In this document: piece after piece, positions 7,895 through 15,718 of the stretch
How positions within the stretch are numbered: the stretch's first letter is position 1
Layout: each line of letters begins with the position of its first letter
NCBI GenBank assembly: GCA_002337545.1
Contig: DDGE01000066.1
Coordinates: forward strand, 3,404-20,524
DNA from: Phycisphaerales bacterium UBA1910
GTDB lineage: Bacteria > Planctomycetota > Phycisphaerae > Phycisphaerales > UBA1924
DNA: 17,121 nt
Direction of reading: 5' to 3'
Position numbers and translations under genes: made by a program
The notes under the pieces: model-generated
What the model saw: only the letters and a program-made list of their open reading frames with translations
Databases searched by the model: none
Told to the model about the DNA's origin: nothing

Positions 7895-7930
7895 AATAAC
7901 AAGAAAGCCGGCGTCTTTCGACACCGGCTT
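7895..7930 (-). terminator. Rho-independent-type terminator after the initiator tRNA
   Basis: On the minus strand AAGCCGGTGTC-GAAA-GACGCCGGCTT forms an 11-bp stem (one T-G pair) closed by a GAAA tetraloop at 7930-7905, followed by the T-rich TCTTGTTATT. It begins five bases after the end of the tRNA, so it should end the tRNA transcript. The T-tract is interrupted, but stem and loop are strong. Confidence 0.75.
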
Positions 7931-7935
7931 AAAAA

Positions 7936-8009
<74 letters not shown>

Positions 8010-8117
8010 ATCAGGTAGTGATTGTTCGCAGAACCATTGTGAAAAGCAACCCCGTACGCATCAAAACTTGCTAATCGTCTGTTCCCGATCCGTAAATTTC
8101 CTGAGCAGATCGCCCCG

Positions 8118-8134
8118 CCCACGAAACTCGTGGG
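8118..8134 (+). promoter_or_regulatory. Short hairpin in the leader of the first Tricorn-like gene
   Basis: CCCACGA-AAC-TCGTGGG, a perfect 7-bp stem with a 3-nt loop about 75 bases before the ATG at 8209, with a second smaller hairpin GCCGA-GTG-TCGGC at 8159-8171. Neither is followed by a T-tract. They lie in the 199-base region between the divergent tRNA and the protease gene and may be part of its 5' UTR or an operator. Function is not shown. Confidence 0.4.
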
Positions 8135-8208
8135 TATGAAATCGGTACAAACCATTACGCCGAGTGTCGGCGTCTGAGAGTTTCTACAACCGAATCGGAA
8201 GACACCAC

Positions 8209-11200
8209 ATGAAGAAGACCACGCTGCTGATCGGCGCGGCGGGGATCGCGATGACGGCGACTCCCCTCCTCGCACAGGACGATGACAAGCATTCAGGGAT
8301 GTTCAGATACCCGGATGTGGGCAAGGACCACATCCTCTTTGTCTACGCAAACGATATCTGGATCGTGGACAAAAAAGGCGGCGAGGCCCGCCCAGTCGCT
8401 TCGCCTGCCGGGCAGGAACAGCACCCCAAGTTCTCTCCCGATGAATCGCACATCGCGTTTGTCGGCAACTACGAGGGAGATCGTGATCTCTACACCGTCC
8501 CCACTGCTGGAGGGATCCCGATGCGTGTCACGCATCATCCAGCGAACGAGCGACTGCTCGATTGGACACCCGACGGCGACCTGCTGTTCTCCTTCAATGG
8601 ACTCAGCGGAAATCCCGCACACCAGAAGCTCTTCACCGTCGATGCGGATGGTGGAATGCCCGAAGCCATGCCCGTTCCTTACGGAGCAACGGGAAGTGTG
8701 AGCCCCGACGGGGAATGGCTCGCCTATACACCCAACTCGCGAGATTTCCGAACATGGAAGCGATACCGCGGCGGGCTCGCGACGGACATCTGGCTTTTCA
8801 ATCTCAAGTCAAATGAGTCCCGGAAAGTCACGGACTGGGAAGGCACCGACACCATCCCCATGTGGCACAAGGACATGCTCTACTACCTCTCAGACAACGG
8901 TGAAGAGGGCCGCCTGAATATCTGGAGCTACAACCCGAGCAAGGACGAGCACAAGCAGATCACGAAGTTCACCGACGACGATGTGAAGTTCCCGTCCATG
9001 GGTGTCTCCGATGTTGGTCGAGCAGAAATTGTGTTCCAACTCGGTTCACGAATCCATCTGCTCAATGTCAGCAACGGAAAATCCAAGCCCATCGACATCG
9101 CCGTTCCCGGAGCCCGCGAGACACTGCGTCCCAAGGCGGTCAACGCGAGCAATCACCTCATGTCCGGCGACATTTCCTCAACGGGCAAGCGTGTTGTCGC
9201 CGAAGCTCGCGGTGATATCTGGACAGCACCGGTTGAGAATGGCGCACCACGCCAACTGACGAACTCGTCCGGAGCGGCCGATCGACTCCCAACCTGGAGC
9301 CCCGACGGGCGATGGGTCTCCTACTTCTCCGACGCGGATGGCGAGTATGAGTTGTACATCACCCAATCCGACGGCAAGGGCGAAACCCGCCAACTCACCG
9401 ACGGGAATCAGACCTACTTCATGAGTTCGTCATGGTCTCCTGACTCGAAGACGATTTACGCTGTCGACAAAGCCGGCAAAATGTATCTCGTTGATGTCGA
9501 ATCGGGTGAGGCGAGCCACTTCGATACCGAACCACTCGCAAATCCGATCGGCGTATCGTGGTCACACGATTCTCGCTGGATCACCTACGCGAAGGCATCC
9601 GAAGGCTCGTTCAGCTCCAGCATCTGGATCTATGACACCGAGTCAGGTGATAAGCACCAGGTCACTTCTGGGTTCTTCAACGATTCGAGCCCAGCGTTCT
9701 CGAGCAAGGGCGATTTCCTCTTCTACGCATCGAACCGTGACTTCACCACGCCGCAGTATGAGGATGTGGGATCAACATTCGTCTATGCGAACACGGGCCG
9801 CCTCCTCGCTGTACCGCTGAACGCTGAGGTTGAGAACGCCCAACTCCTCGAGTCGGACGACGAAACCTGGGAAGAAGAAACTGAAGAAGCCGAGGATGCA
9901 GAGAACGCGGAAGAAGAGAACGCCGATGGCGAAGATACGGATGAAGATTCAGAAGAATCAGCATACCTCGACGGATACGACACCGAGCATCCGCTCTGGG
10001 GCAAGTGGGAAGGCACCGCTTCCGGTTTTGCAGCCCTTGGCATGCCAACCGATGAGATCTCCTTCTCGCTGATGATCATCGTCGATGAGGATGGCAACAT
10101 CATGGGTCAGTCCGAATCCATGGGCGAGACCGACGACCTCGGCGATGTCGTCAAGTGGAACGCCGACTCGAATGAGCTGTACATGGAGTCTTCTGATTCC
10201 GGCATGACCATCATCCAGAAGTCAACGGTCAACGGCGACACCATGACCGGCACCTGGGAGATCAAGGGCATGGGCATGTCTGGCGAATGGAAGGGCCGAC
10301 GCACCAGCTCAGAAATTTCGGAAGAAGAGCTCAGTGAAGTCGTCAAGGACTCAGCTGAAGCCTCTGAAACTGTTGAGATCGATTTTGAGAACTTTGAGGC
10401 TCGCGCCTACGACCTCGGCGTAGCCTCGGGCAACTTCGCGAATCTCGCGAGCAACGACAAGGGCGAGCTGCTCTACATCCGACAGGGCGCCAACGGAGCC
10501 TCACTCAAGCTCATCGATCCCCGTTCTGATGAACCCAGCGAGAAGACCGTACTCGGTATGGCCTTCGGGTTCAGTATCTCGGGTGATGGAAAGAAACTCG
10601 TTGCACAGACCCCCGGCGGTTTCGCGGTTGTTGACGCCAAGGCCGGCCAAAGTGCCAAGCCGCTCAACTTCGATCTCCGCACGAATGTCAACCTGCGCGA
10701 AGAGTGGAAAGAACTCGTCACCGATGCATGGCGTCGTTTCCGCGATTTCTTCTATGTCGAAAATATGCACGGCGTCGATTGGGACGCGGTGCTCGCGCAC
10801 TACCTCCCAATGGTGGATGACGCGGTTTCGCGCGAAGATGTTTCCTACATCATTGGCGAAATGATCTCCGAGCTCAATGTCGGGCACGCGTACTACTCGG
10901 GCGGTGACGGTGAGCGTCAGCCGAGCACGAACATCGGGCTCCTCGGTGCAGAATACGAAATCGCTGAGGGGGATGAGCACTCCGGGTTCCGGATCACCAA
11001 GATCTATCGCGGGGCCCCTTGGGACACCGATGCACTCGGCCCACTATCCCAGCACGGACTTGGCGTCTCTGAAGGCGACATCATCACATCCGTCAATGGT
11101 GCCGCAATCGATACGAGCAAGGACATCTGGGCCTCGTTCATCGGCCTCGCAGGCAAGCCTACAACCCTCACGATTGTTTCCGCACTCGAAGGAGATGAGG

Positions 11201-11940
11201 AAACCGTCAACGAACGCGAAGTCACACTCAAGCCCATCGGGTCTGAGTTTGGGCTGCGCTATCGCGCATGGGTTGAGTCCAACCGCAAGTATGTCGAAGA
11301 GCACTCCGACGGCAAGATCGGGTACATCTATGTCCCCAACACGGGTGTCCAAGGCCAGAACGAGCTCTTCCGTCAGTTCTATGGACAGATCGGCAAGGAT
11401 GCCCTCATGATCGACGAGCGTTGGAACGGCGGCGGTCAGATCCCCAACCGTTTCATCGAGTTGCTCAACCGGCCACGCACCAACTACTGGTACCGTCGCG
11501 ACGGAGCTGACTGGCCATGGCCGTACGACTCGCACCAGGGTCCCAAGGCAATGCTGATCAACGGCAATGCAGGATCCGGCGGCGACATGTTCCCGTGGCT
11601 TTTCAAACACCACGGGCTCGGAAAGCTCATCGGTACCCGGACATGGGGCGGGCTCGTCGGAATCTCCGGCGTGCCTCAGCTGATCGATGGCGGCAATGTC
11701 TCTGTCCCCAACTTCGGGTTCTATGAACTCGATGGTACATGGGGCATCGAGGGACACGGCGTTGACCCCGATATCGAGGTTGACATCGACCCGACTGCTT
11801 CGCTTGATGGGCGTGACCCGCAACTCGACGCGGCTATTGATCACCTGCTCGAGGAGATCAAGACAAGTGGATACCAGCGTCCAGACCGCCCGACGCCTCC
11901 TGTCCGTACCGGCATCGGTATCACGGATGATGACAAGTAA
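8209..11940 (+). CDS. Exported Tricorn-like S41 protease with an inserted beta domain
   Basis: A 1243-aa Tricorn-type serine peptidase, expected to trim peptides and place C-terminal-directed cuts. The ATG at 8209 starts an obvious signal peptide (MKKTTLLIGAAGIAMTATPL, cleavage after LAQ); GGAAG lies 7 nt upstream, and the in-frame GTG at 8164 would bury it. Residues about 30-800 form two beta-propellers built of PD40/TolB-like blades (FSPDESHIAF, VSPDGEWLAY, WSPDGRWVSY, WSPDSKTIYA). The second is interrupted by an acidic linker (about 548-587) and a compact domain (595-698, PLWGKW to WKGRR) resembling small lipocalin-like beta folds. A PDZ region (about 910-1000) and S41 core follow: His893 (NVGHAYY), Ser1123 (NAGSGGD) and Glu1181 (EGHGVDPD) fit the Tricorn catalytic His, Ser and Glu. 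Archaeal Tricorn is cytosolic and about 1070 aa; this one is longer and exported. Highly likely active. Confidence 0.93.
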   Translation: MKKTTLLIGAAGIAMTATPLLAQDDDKHSGMFRYPDVGKDHILFVYANDIWIVDKKGGEARPVASPAGQEQHPKFSPDESHIAFVGNYEGDRDLYTVPTAGGIPMRVTHHPANERLLDWTPDGDLLFSFNGLSGNPAHQKLFTVDADGGMPEAMPVPYGATGSVSPDGEWLAYTPNSRDFRTWKRYRGGLATDIWLFNLKSNESRKVTDWEGTDTIPMWHKDMLYYLSDNGEEGRLNIWSYNPSKDEHKQITKFTDDDVKFPSMGVSDVGRAEIVFQLGSRIHLLNVSNGKSKPIDIAVPGARETLRPKAVNASNHLMSGDISSTGKRVVAEARGDIWTAPVENGAPRQLTNSSGAADRLPTWSPDGRWVSYFSDADGEYELYITQSDGKGETRQLTDGNQTYFMSSSWSPDSKTIYAVDKAGKMYLVDVESGEASHFDTEPLANPIGVSWSHDSRWITYAKASEGSFSSSIWIYDTESGDKHQVTSGFFNDSSPAFSSKGDFLFYASNRDFTTPQYEDVGSTFVYANTGRLLAVPLNAEVENAQLLESDDETWEEETEEAEDAENAEEENADGEDTDEDSEESAYLDGYDTEHPLWGKWEGTASGFAALGMPTDEISFSLMIIVDEDGNIMGQSESMGETDDLGDVVKWNADSNELYMESSDSGMTIIQKSTVNGDTMTGTWEIKGMGMSGEWKGRRTSSEISEEELSEVVKDSAEASETVEIDFENFEARAYDLGVASGNFANLASNDKGELLYIRQGANGASLKLIDPRSDEPSEKTVLGMAFGFSISGDGKKLVAQTPGGFAVVDAKAGQSAKPLNFDLRTNVNLREEWKELVTDAWRRFRDFFYVENMHGVDWDAVLAHYLPMVDDAVSREDVSYIIGEMISELNVGHAYYSGGDGERQPSTNIGLLGAEYEIAEGDEHSGFRITKIYRGAPWDTDALGPLSQHGLGVSEGDIITSVNGAAIDTSKDIWASFIGLAGKPTTLTIVSALEGDEETVNEREVTLKPIGSEFGLRYRAWVESNRKYVEEHSDGKIGYIYVPNTGVQGQNELFRQFYGQIGKDALMIDERWNGGGQIPNRFIELLNRPRTNYWYRRDGADWPWPYDSHQGPKAMLINGNAGSGGDMFPWLFKHHGLGKLIGTRTWGGLVGISGVPQLIDGGNVSVPNFGFYELDGTWGIEGHGVDPDIEVDIDPTASLDGRDPQLDAAIDHLLEEIKTSGYQRPDRPTPPVRTGIGITDDDK

Positions 11941-11965
11941 GACTTGACACGCATCAATACAAAGT

Positions 11966-12001
11966 AAAAGCCCCGCGATCATCAGATCGCGGGGCTTTTT
12001 T
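11966..12001. terminator. Bidirectional terminator between the convergent Tricorn-like genes
   Basis: AAAAGCCCCGCGATC-ATCA-GATCGCGGGGCTTTT: a perfect 15-bp stem with a 4-base loop, flanked by an A-run on the left and TTTTTT on the right, so it has a U-tract on both strands. It lies 25 bases after the stop of the plus-strand gene and 24 bases beyond the stop of the minus-strand gene and can end both transcripts. Confidence 0.93.
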
Positions 12002-12025
12002 CATGGGTCATGAGACTGAATGATT

Positions 12026-15000
12026 CTACCCGTCCAGTCGCCCAAGCAGTTCATTCACTGCGGCTTCAAGCTGCGGATCACGCCCCGCTGCTTCATCAGT
12101 CGGTGTCTGTGGCACATCGATGTCCGGCTTGGCGCCATTGTTCTCCATATCCGTACCGTCCGGCAGATACCACCCCCGGAACGGACGACGCACGGTCGTT
12201 CCATCAATCAAACGGAAGGAACCCGTTGAAATCACACCACCGAAGGTCTGCGTTCCGATCAATGTGCCACGGTTCGCGGTGCGAATCGAGTGAGCGAAGA
12301 TCTCAGCGTTAGAGAACGAGTGCTGATTGATCAGGACATTGATCGGTCGTGAGTAGGCGTAGATCAGTCGCCGGTCTCGCGGGTAGTTGTCCGGCTCTAC
12401 TTTGGCAGGGTCCGCCCCGCGCGGAATCGTGTACGCATGGTTCGGTGCTGTCAGTGATGCGAGCAGGATATCCGTTGTCCAGCCACCACCGTTGTCACGG
12501 ACATCGATAATGAGCCCTTCTTTTCCGTGCGCTGCGGCATAGAGATCGCGCTCGTAATCACGCACTTCTGCAAGCCCCATACCCCGGATATGAAGGTACC
12601 CAAGACGCCCATTAGAGAGCTCGTCGACCTCTTCCCGGCGTTTCATGACCTCATCGTCATAACGAAGTACGGACGCCCGCCCGAATGAAGTCGGCGTTAC
12701 CAGAGCCAGCTTGGATTCGCCGTCGATGCTGTCGGACGGAATGTACTCAATAAGGACCTCATCACCGGACATGTGGGCCAACGAAGCATGCAGATCCATG
12801 AGCTGCCCGTTGTCGCCAACGAGTTGGTGCTCACCGATCGCGACGATGACATCGCCAACACTCGGCGCGTTCTTCATCTCATCGATCGGGCCGCCCTTGA
12901 TGATCGCATCGATCCGGTAACCGTTATCCATCGCCGTGAAATCGATACCGAGATACCCGTTGGCAGACGAGCCAGCAGAGTAGCCGTCACCTCCCCGCGT
13001 CGCGGTGTGGGAACCATTGACCTCGCCCCACATCAGATCCATGAGACGCAAAAAGGCCTGTTGCGTACGTGTTTGCATGACAAGTTCGCGGTATCGCTCG
13101 CTGATCGCATCCCAATCAAGCCCCTTCATTGTGGGGTGATAGAAGGTGAGGCCAAAGCGACTGGATGCTTCATGGAACTTCTGAGCAAGCTCGGCATCGC
13201 GATCGATTGTGATCGTCGCATCGATCGGCAGACTCGTTGTCTTACCTCCCGTCGGGCTCGTGGTCGCGGCCTGACCTCCAGAAACAAAGCTCAGGGTCTT
13301 ACCGTTGAGCGAGAGACGGGGATCACCCACGCCGCCGGATTTGATCGTCTTCCGATCACGCCCACGATGGTCCACACTGACATAGTGGCGGCTGCCATCA
13401 ATGACCGTTGAGAACACGATTCGGTCTGCCCCAGGAGTGAGGAGCAGGTCTGATTCGGACTCGGGAGTCGAAGTAATCCGACGCACACGGAGGTACGCGT
13501 CTTCCGCATCAAACTCGAGTGATTCAGATTCCTTCCCTTCGGATTCTTCCTCGTCATCTCCGTTCTCATCGGACTCCACAGGATCGATTGGCTTGAGCTT
13601 ACCCGCGGCAGCCGCGGCATCCTTGATGTACTGATCGAGCTCATAACCGGCCATGCCTTCGAGTTCACGATCAAGGAAAACCGCGTACACATCGAACTCC
13701 CAGTTCTCATTGTCACGATCCGAAAGGAAAGTCAGCACCTTGCCATCATGCGACAGCTGAGGTGAGTGATCAATATCCGGGTGGCGTGAGATGTTCACGG
13801 GCTCAGGGAGTTCCCCATCATCACCCGGCTGCGTGTCCACAATGAACACATCCGCATTGAAGTCGAGATCCTGCGCTGCCACCACGAGGTGCCGCGAATC
13901 GGAAGCCCATTGAACATCGGGGTCGGACCAGAGTTCCATGATGACCTGATCATCCCCTGTTTCCAAATCACGGACAACGATGTCGCCGCGATCTTTCAGG
14001 TACAAGAGCTTTGTTCCGTCCGGCGAAGGCATAGGGCTAAACACGAGCGTGTCAGACTCGACCACCGGCGAGATCTCAAACCGCAACGCCTCACTCCAGC
14101 GCTTGGCATAATCGACTTTGGGTTCTTCTTCCTTCGCTTCGGACTCTTCGTCCCCATCCTCGGTAGTCTCTTCATCGTTCGTCGGCTCAGCACCTTCGCC
14201 CTCTTCCGATTCCTCGGATCCTTCCGCATCTTCGGCTTCCGTTTCTTCCTCTGAGGCCTCAGATTGCGATTCAGCTTCGGTATCTTCAACCTCGGGTTCT
14301 GGATCTGGTTCTGGGTTCAGGTCCTCACGCGCGAGTGCGACGGTTACCTCGTAGATATTTCCGAGGGATGCACCGTCGTCAGCCGTGTAGTAGAGCTTCG
14401 TCCCGTCGGGGGACCAGACGATGTCGCGTTCACGGAACGGCGTGTCTGTCACACGGATCGTCGGATGATCTTCGCTCGTTGAGCGGACAAAAAGCTCGCC
14501 GCGTGCGATCTCTGCGACAGCTTTTCCAGAGGGATGGACCGCGGCTTCCGAGACTTCACGCGAGATGTTCTTGCGATAAGTATCTGCCTTCGCAAGATCC
14601 TCTGCGAGTGTCACATCAACAGCAACGGGCTTCGCGCGATCATTCGTGAGATCGAGCGTGTAGAGCGTGTTCCATACGACAAACACCGCGGTCGATCCAT
14701 CAGCAGAGACCTGCAAGTCCCGCACACCGTGCGCGATTGTGTCAGATGTGTTGTTTGAGGGCTTAAAGTGTGTGAGCTGTCGGACCGCACCAGGATCCTG
14801 ATCCGTTTTCCCCGGCGCGAGACGCACCAGGTTGTACTGCCCATCACGACTGGAGATGTACACCATCGAACCATCGGGGAGTATGTTGGGTTCAAAGTCG
14901 TTGCCGTCAAACTGGGTAAGCTGCGTGAAGCGCTCAGTGCTGGGTGAGTACTTGAAAATATCAATATTGCCCGGCCCGCGATACGCAACCCGGTGCGGGT

Positions 15001-15562
15001 AGTAGTACCCGCGAACGAAGTAGACATCCTCTGTGTCTGCGTGCGTCGCAGGGCCTCTACCGAACGCATCCGTTACGCGTTCCATCGGGCCGCCATCCAG
15101 CGCCGCGGAATACATGCGTGGGTGTCGATAGATTTCACGGTAAAGGTACGCGGAGAACAAGACCCGCTCACCGTCCTGGCTGAACCCGCCGAGCATCATC
15201 GCACGGTCGGACTCCGTGATCCTTTCGAGCTCACCGGGCGCAACCCGATCGCCGTCTTCGATCAAATCGAGCGTGTACAGATTCTGCGCCCCGTCCCGGT
15301 TGGATTCAAAGACAATTTTCGATCCGTCGTGCAAGAATCGGGACTGCCCCTCGATCCCGGGGTGCACGGTCAATCGCTCAGCGATTCCGCCGGATTGCGG
15401 AATACTCCAGAGATCCCCCGCCGCGGAAAACACGATGTGCGAGGCATCGGGTGAGATGGAAGGGTGTTGAATCAATCCCTGACGCGTGTCCTGCGCCAGC
15501 GAAGCGGCGGAGCACACGCCACTCAGGACGAGCAAGGTGGATATACGAGAACGAACAAACAT
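12026..15562 (-). CDS. Exported Tricorn-like S41 protease, second subtype
   Basis: A 1178-aa Tricorn-type serine peptidase. The ATG at 15562 has GGAGGAG 5 nt upstream and opens a signal peptide (MFVRSRISTLLVLSGVCSAA, cleavage after LAQ); the frame is open 47 codons further but without support. Propeller blades fill about 27-410 and 484-800 (ISPDASHIVF, FSQDGERVLF, WSPDGTKLYY, PSPDGTKLLY). They are split by an almost purely Glu/Asp/Ser linker (about 416-482) with a second acidic loop at about 661-687. A helical segment (MKGLDWDAISERYRELV), a PDZ region (about 873-960) and the S41 core follow. His852 (NGSHTAT), Ser1084 (HSFSNAE) and Glu1140 (MENNGAKPD) match the Tricorn catalytic residues. The nucleophile context SFSNAE differs from the AGSGGD of the convergent gene, so the two are distinct subtypes and not a recent duplication. 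It follows the M16 gene on the same strand, beyond a hairpin. Confidence 0.93.
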   Translation of the reverse strand: MFVRSRISTLLVLSGVCSAASLAQDTRQGLIQHPSISPDASHIVFSAAGDLWSIPQSGGIAERLTVHPGIEGQSRFLHDGSKIVFESNRDGAQNLYTLDLIEDGDRVAPGELERITESDRAMMLGGFSQDGERVLFSAYLYREIYRHPRMYSAALDGGPMERVTDAFGRGPATHADTEDVYFVRGYYYPHRVAYRGPGNIDIFKYSPSTERFTQLTQFDGNDFEPNILPDGSMVYISSRDGQYNLVRLAPGKTDQDPGAVRQLTHFKPSNNTSDTIAHGVRDLQVSADGSTAVFVVWNTLYTLDLTNDRAKPVAVDVTLAEDLAKADTYRKNISREVSEAAVHPSGKAVAEIARGELFVRSTSEDHPTIRVTDTPFRERDIVWSPDGTKLYYTADDGASLGNIYEVTVALAREDLNPEPDPEPEVEDTEAESQSEASEEETEAEDAEGSEESEEGEGAEPTNDEETTEDGDEESEAKEEEPKVDYAKRWSEALRFEISPVVESDTLVFSPMPSPDGTKLLYLKDRGDIVVRDLETGDDQVIMELWSDPDVQWASDSRHLVVAAQDLDFNADVFIVDTQPGDDGELPEPVNISRHPDIDHSPQLSHDGKVLTFLSDRDNENWEFDVYAVFLDRELEGMAGYELDQYIKDAAAAAGKLKPIDPVESDENGDDEEESEGKESESLEFDAEDAYLRVRRITSTPESESDLLLTPGADRIVFSTVIDGSRHYVSVDHRGRDRKTIKSGGVGDPRLSLNGKTLSFVSGGQAATTSPTGGKTTSLPIDATITIDRDAELAQKFHEASSRFGLTFYHPTMKGLDWDAISERYRELVMQTRTQQAFLRLMDLMWGEVNGSHTATRGGDGYSAGSSANGYLGIDFTAMDNGYRIDAIIKGGPIDEMKNAPSVGDVIVAIGEHQLVGDNGQLMDLHASLAHMSGDEVLIEYIPSDSIDGESKLALVTPTSFGRASVLRYDDEVMKRREEVDELSNGRLGYLHIRGMGLAEVRDYERDLYAAAHGKEGLIIDVRDNGGGWTTDILLASLTAPNHAYTIPRGADPAKVEPDNYPRDRRLIYAYSRPINVLINQHSFSNAEIFAHSIRTANRGTLIGTQTFGGVISTGSFRLIDGTTVRRPFRGWYLPDGTDMENNGAKPDIDVPQTPTDEAAGRDPQLEAAVNELLGRLDG

Positions 15563-15567
15563 GCAGA

Positions 15568-15574
15568 CTCCTCC
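15568..15574 (-). promoter_or_regulatory. Strong Shine-Dalgarno of the second Tricorn-like gene
   Basis: GGAGGAG on the minus strand, 5 nt before the ATG at 15562. It fixes the start at the signal peptide and rules out the longer 1225-codon reading. Confidence 0.7.
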
Positions 15575-15623
15575 GTGGATGAGCGCGATACCGATGTCGT
15601 GATGGGATGAACGCATGGATCGC

Positions 15624-15663
15624 CGAAAGAAAACAGGCCCAGCCGAGGGTACGGCTGGACCTG
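15624..15663 (-). terminator. Terminator or attenuator between the M16 and second Tricorn-like genes
   Basis: On the minus strand CAGGTCCAGCCG-TACCCT-CGGCTGGGCCTG forms a 12-bp stem with one G-T pair (15663-15634), followed directly by TTTTCTTTC. It lies 55 bases after the M16 stop and about 60 bases before the Tricorn-like ATG. It either ends the M16 transcript or reduces read-through into the protease gene. Confidence 0.8.
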
Positions 15664-15718
15664 TGAATATACCCGATTTTGTGTCCGATTGAGCATCAGA
15701 CACGCATGAATCAAGCGA

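Larger units (their letters stand above)
7560..7904. other. 345-base gap upstream of the DUF2924 cassette
   Basis: No confident gene. It should hold the promoter of the minus-strand cassette, but no convincing -35/-10 pair is visible. An 81-codon minus-strand frame (7537-7782) has no Shine-Dalgarno or recognisable domain and overlaps the start of the 74-aa ORF, so I do not call it. The notable content is two perfect dyads about 25 bases apart, at 7722-7738 and 7763-7776, listed separately. Confidence 0.5.

Noticed and set aside
11044..11982. 312-codon antisense open frame opposite the first Tricorn-like gene
   Set aside because: Shadow of a strongly supported gene; no ribosome binding site and no recognisable domain.
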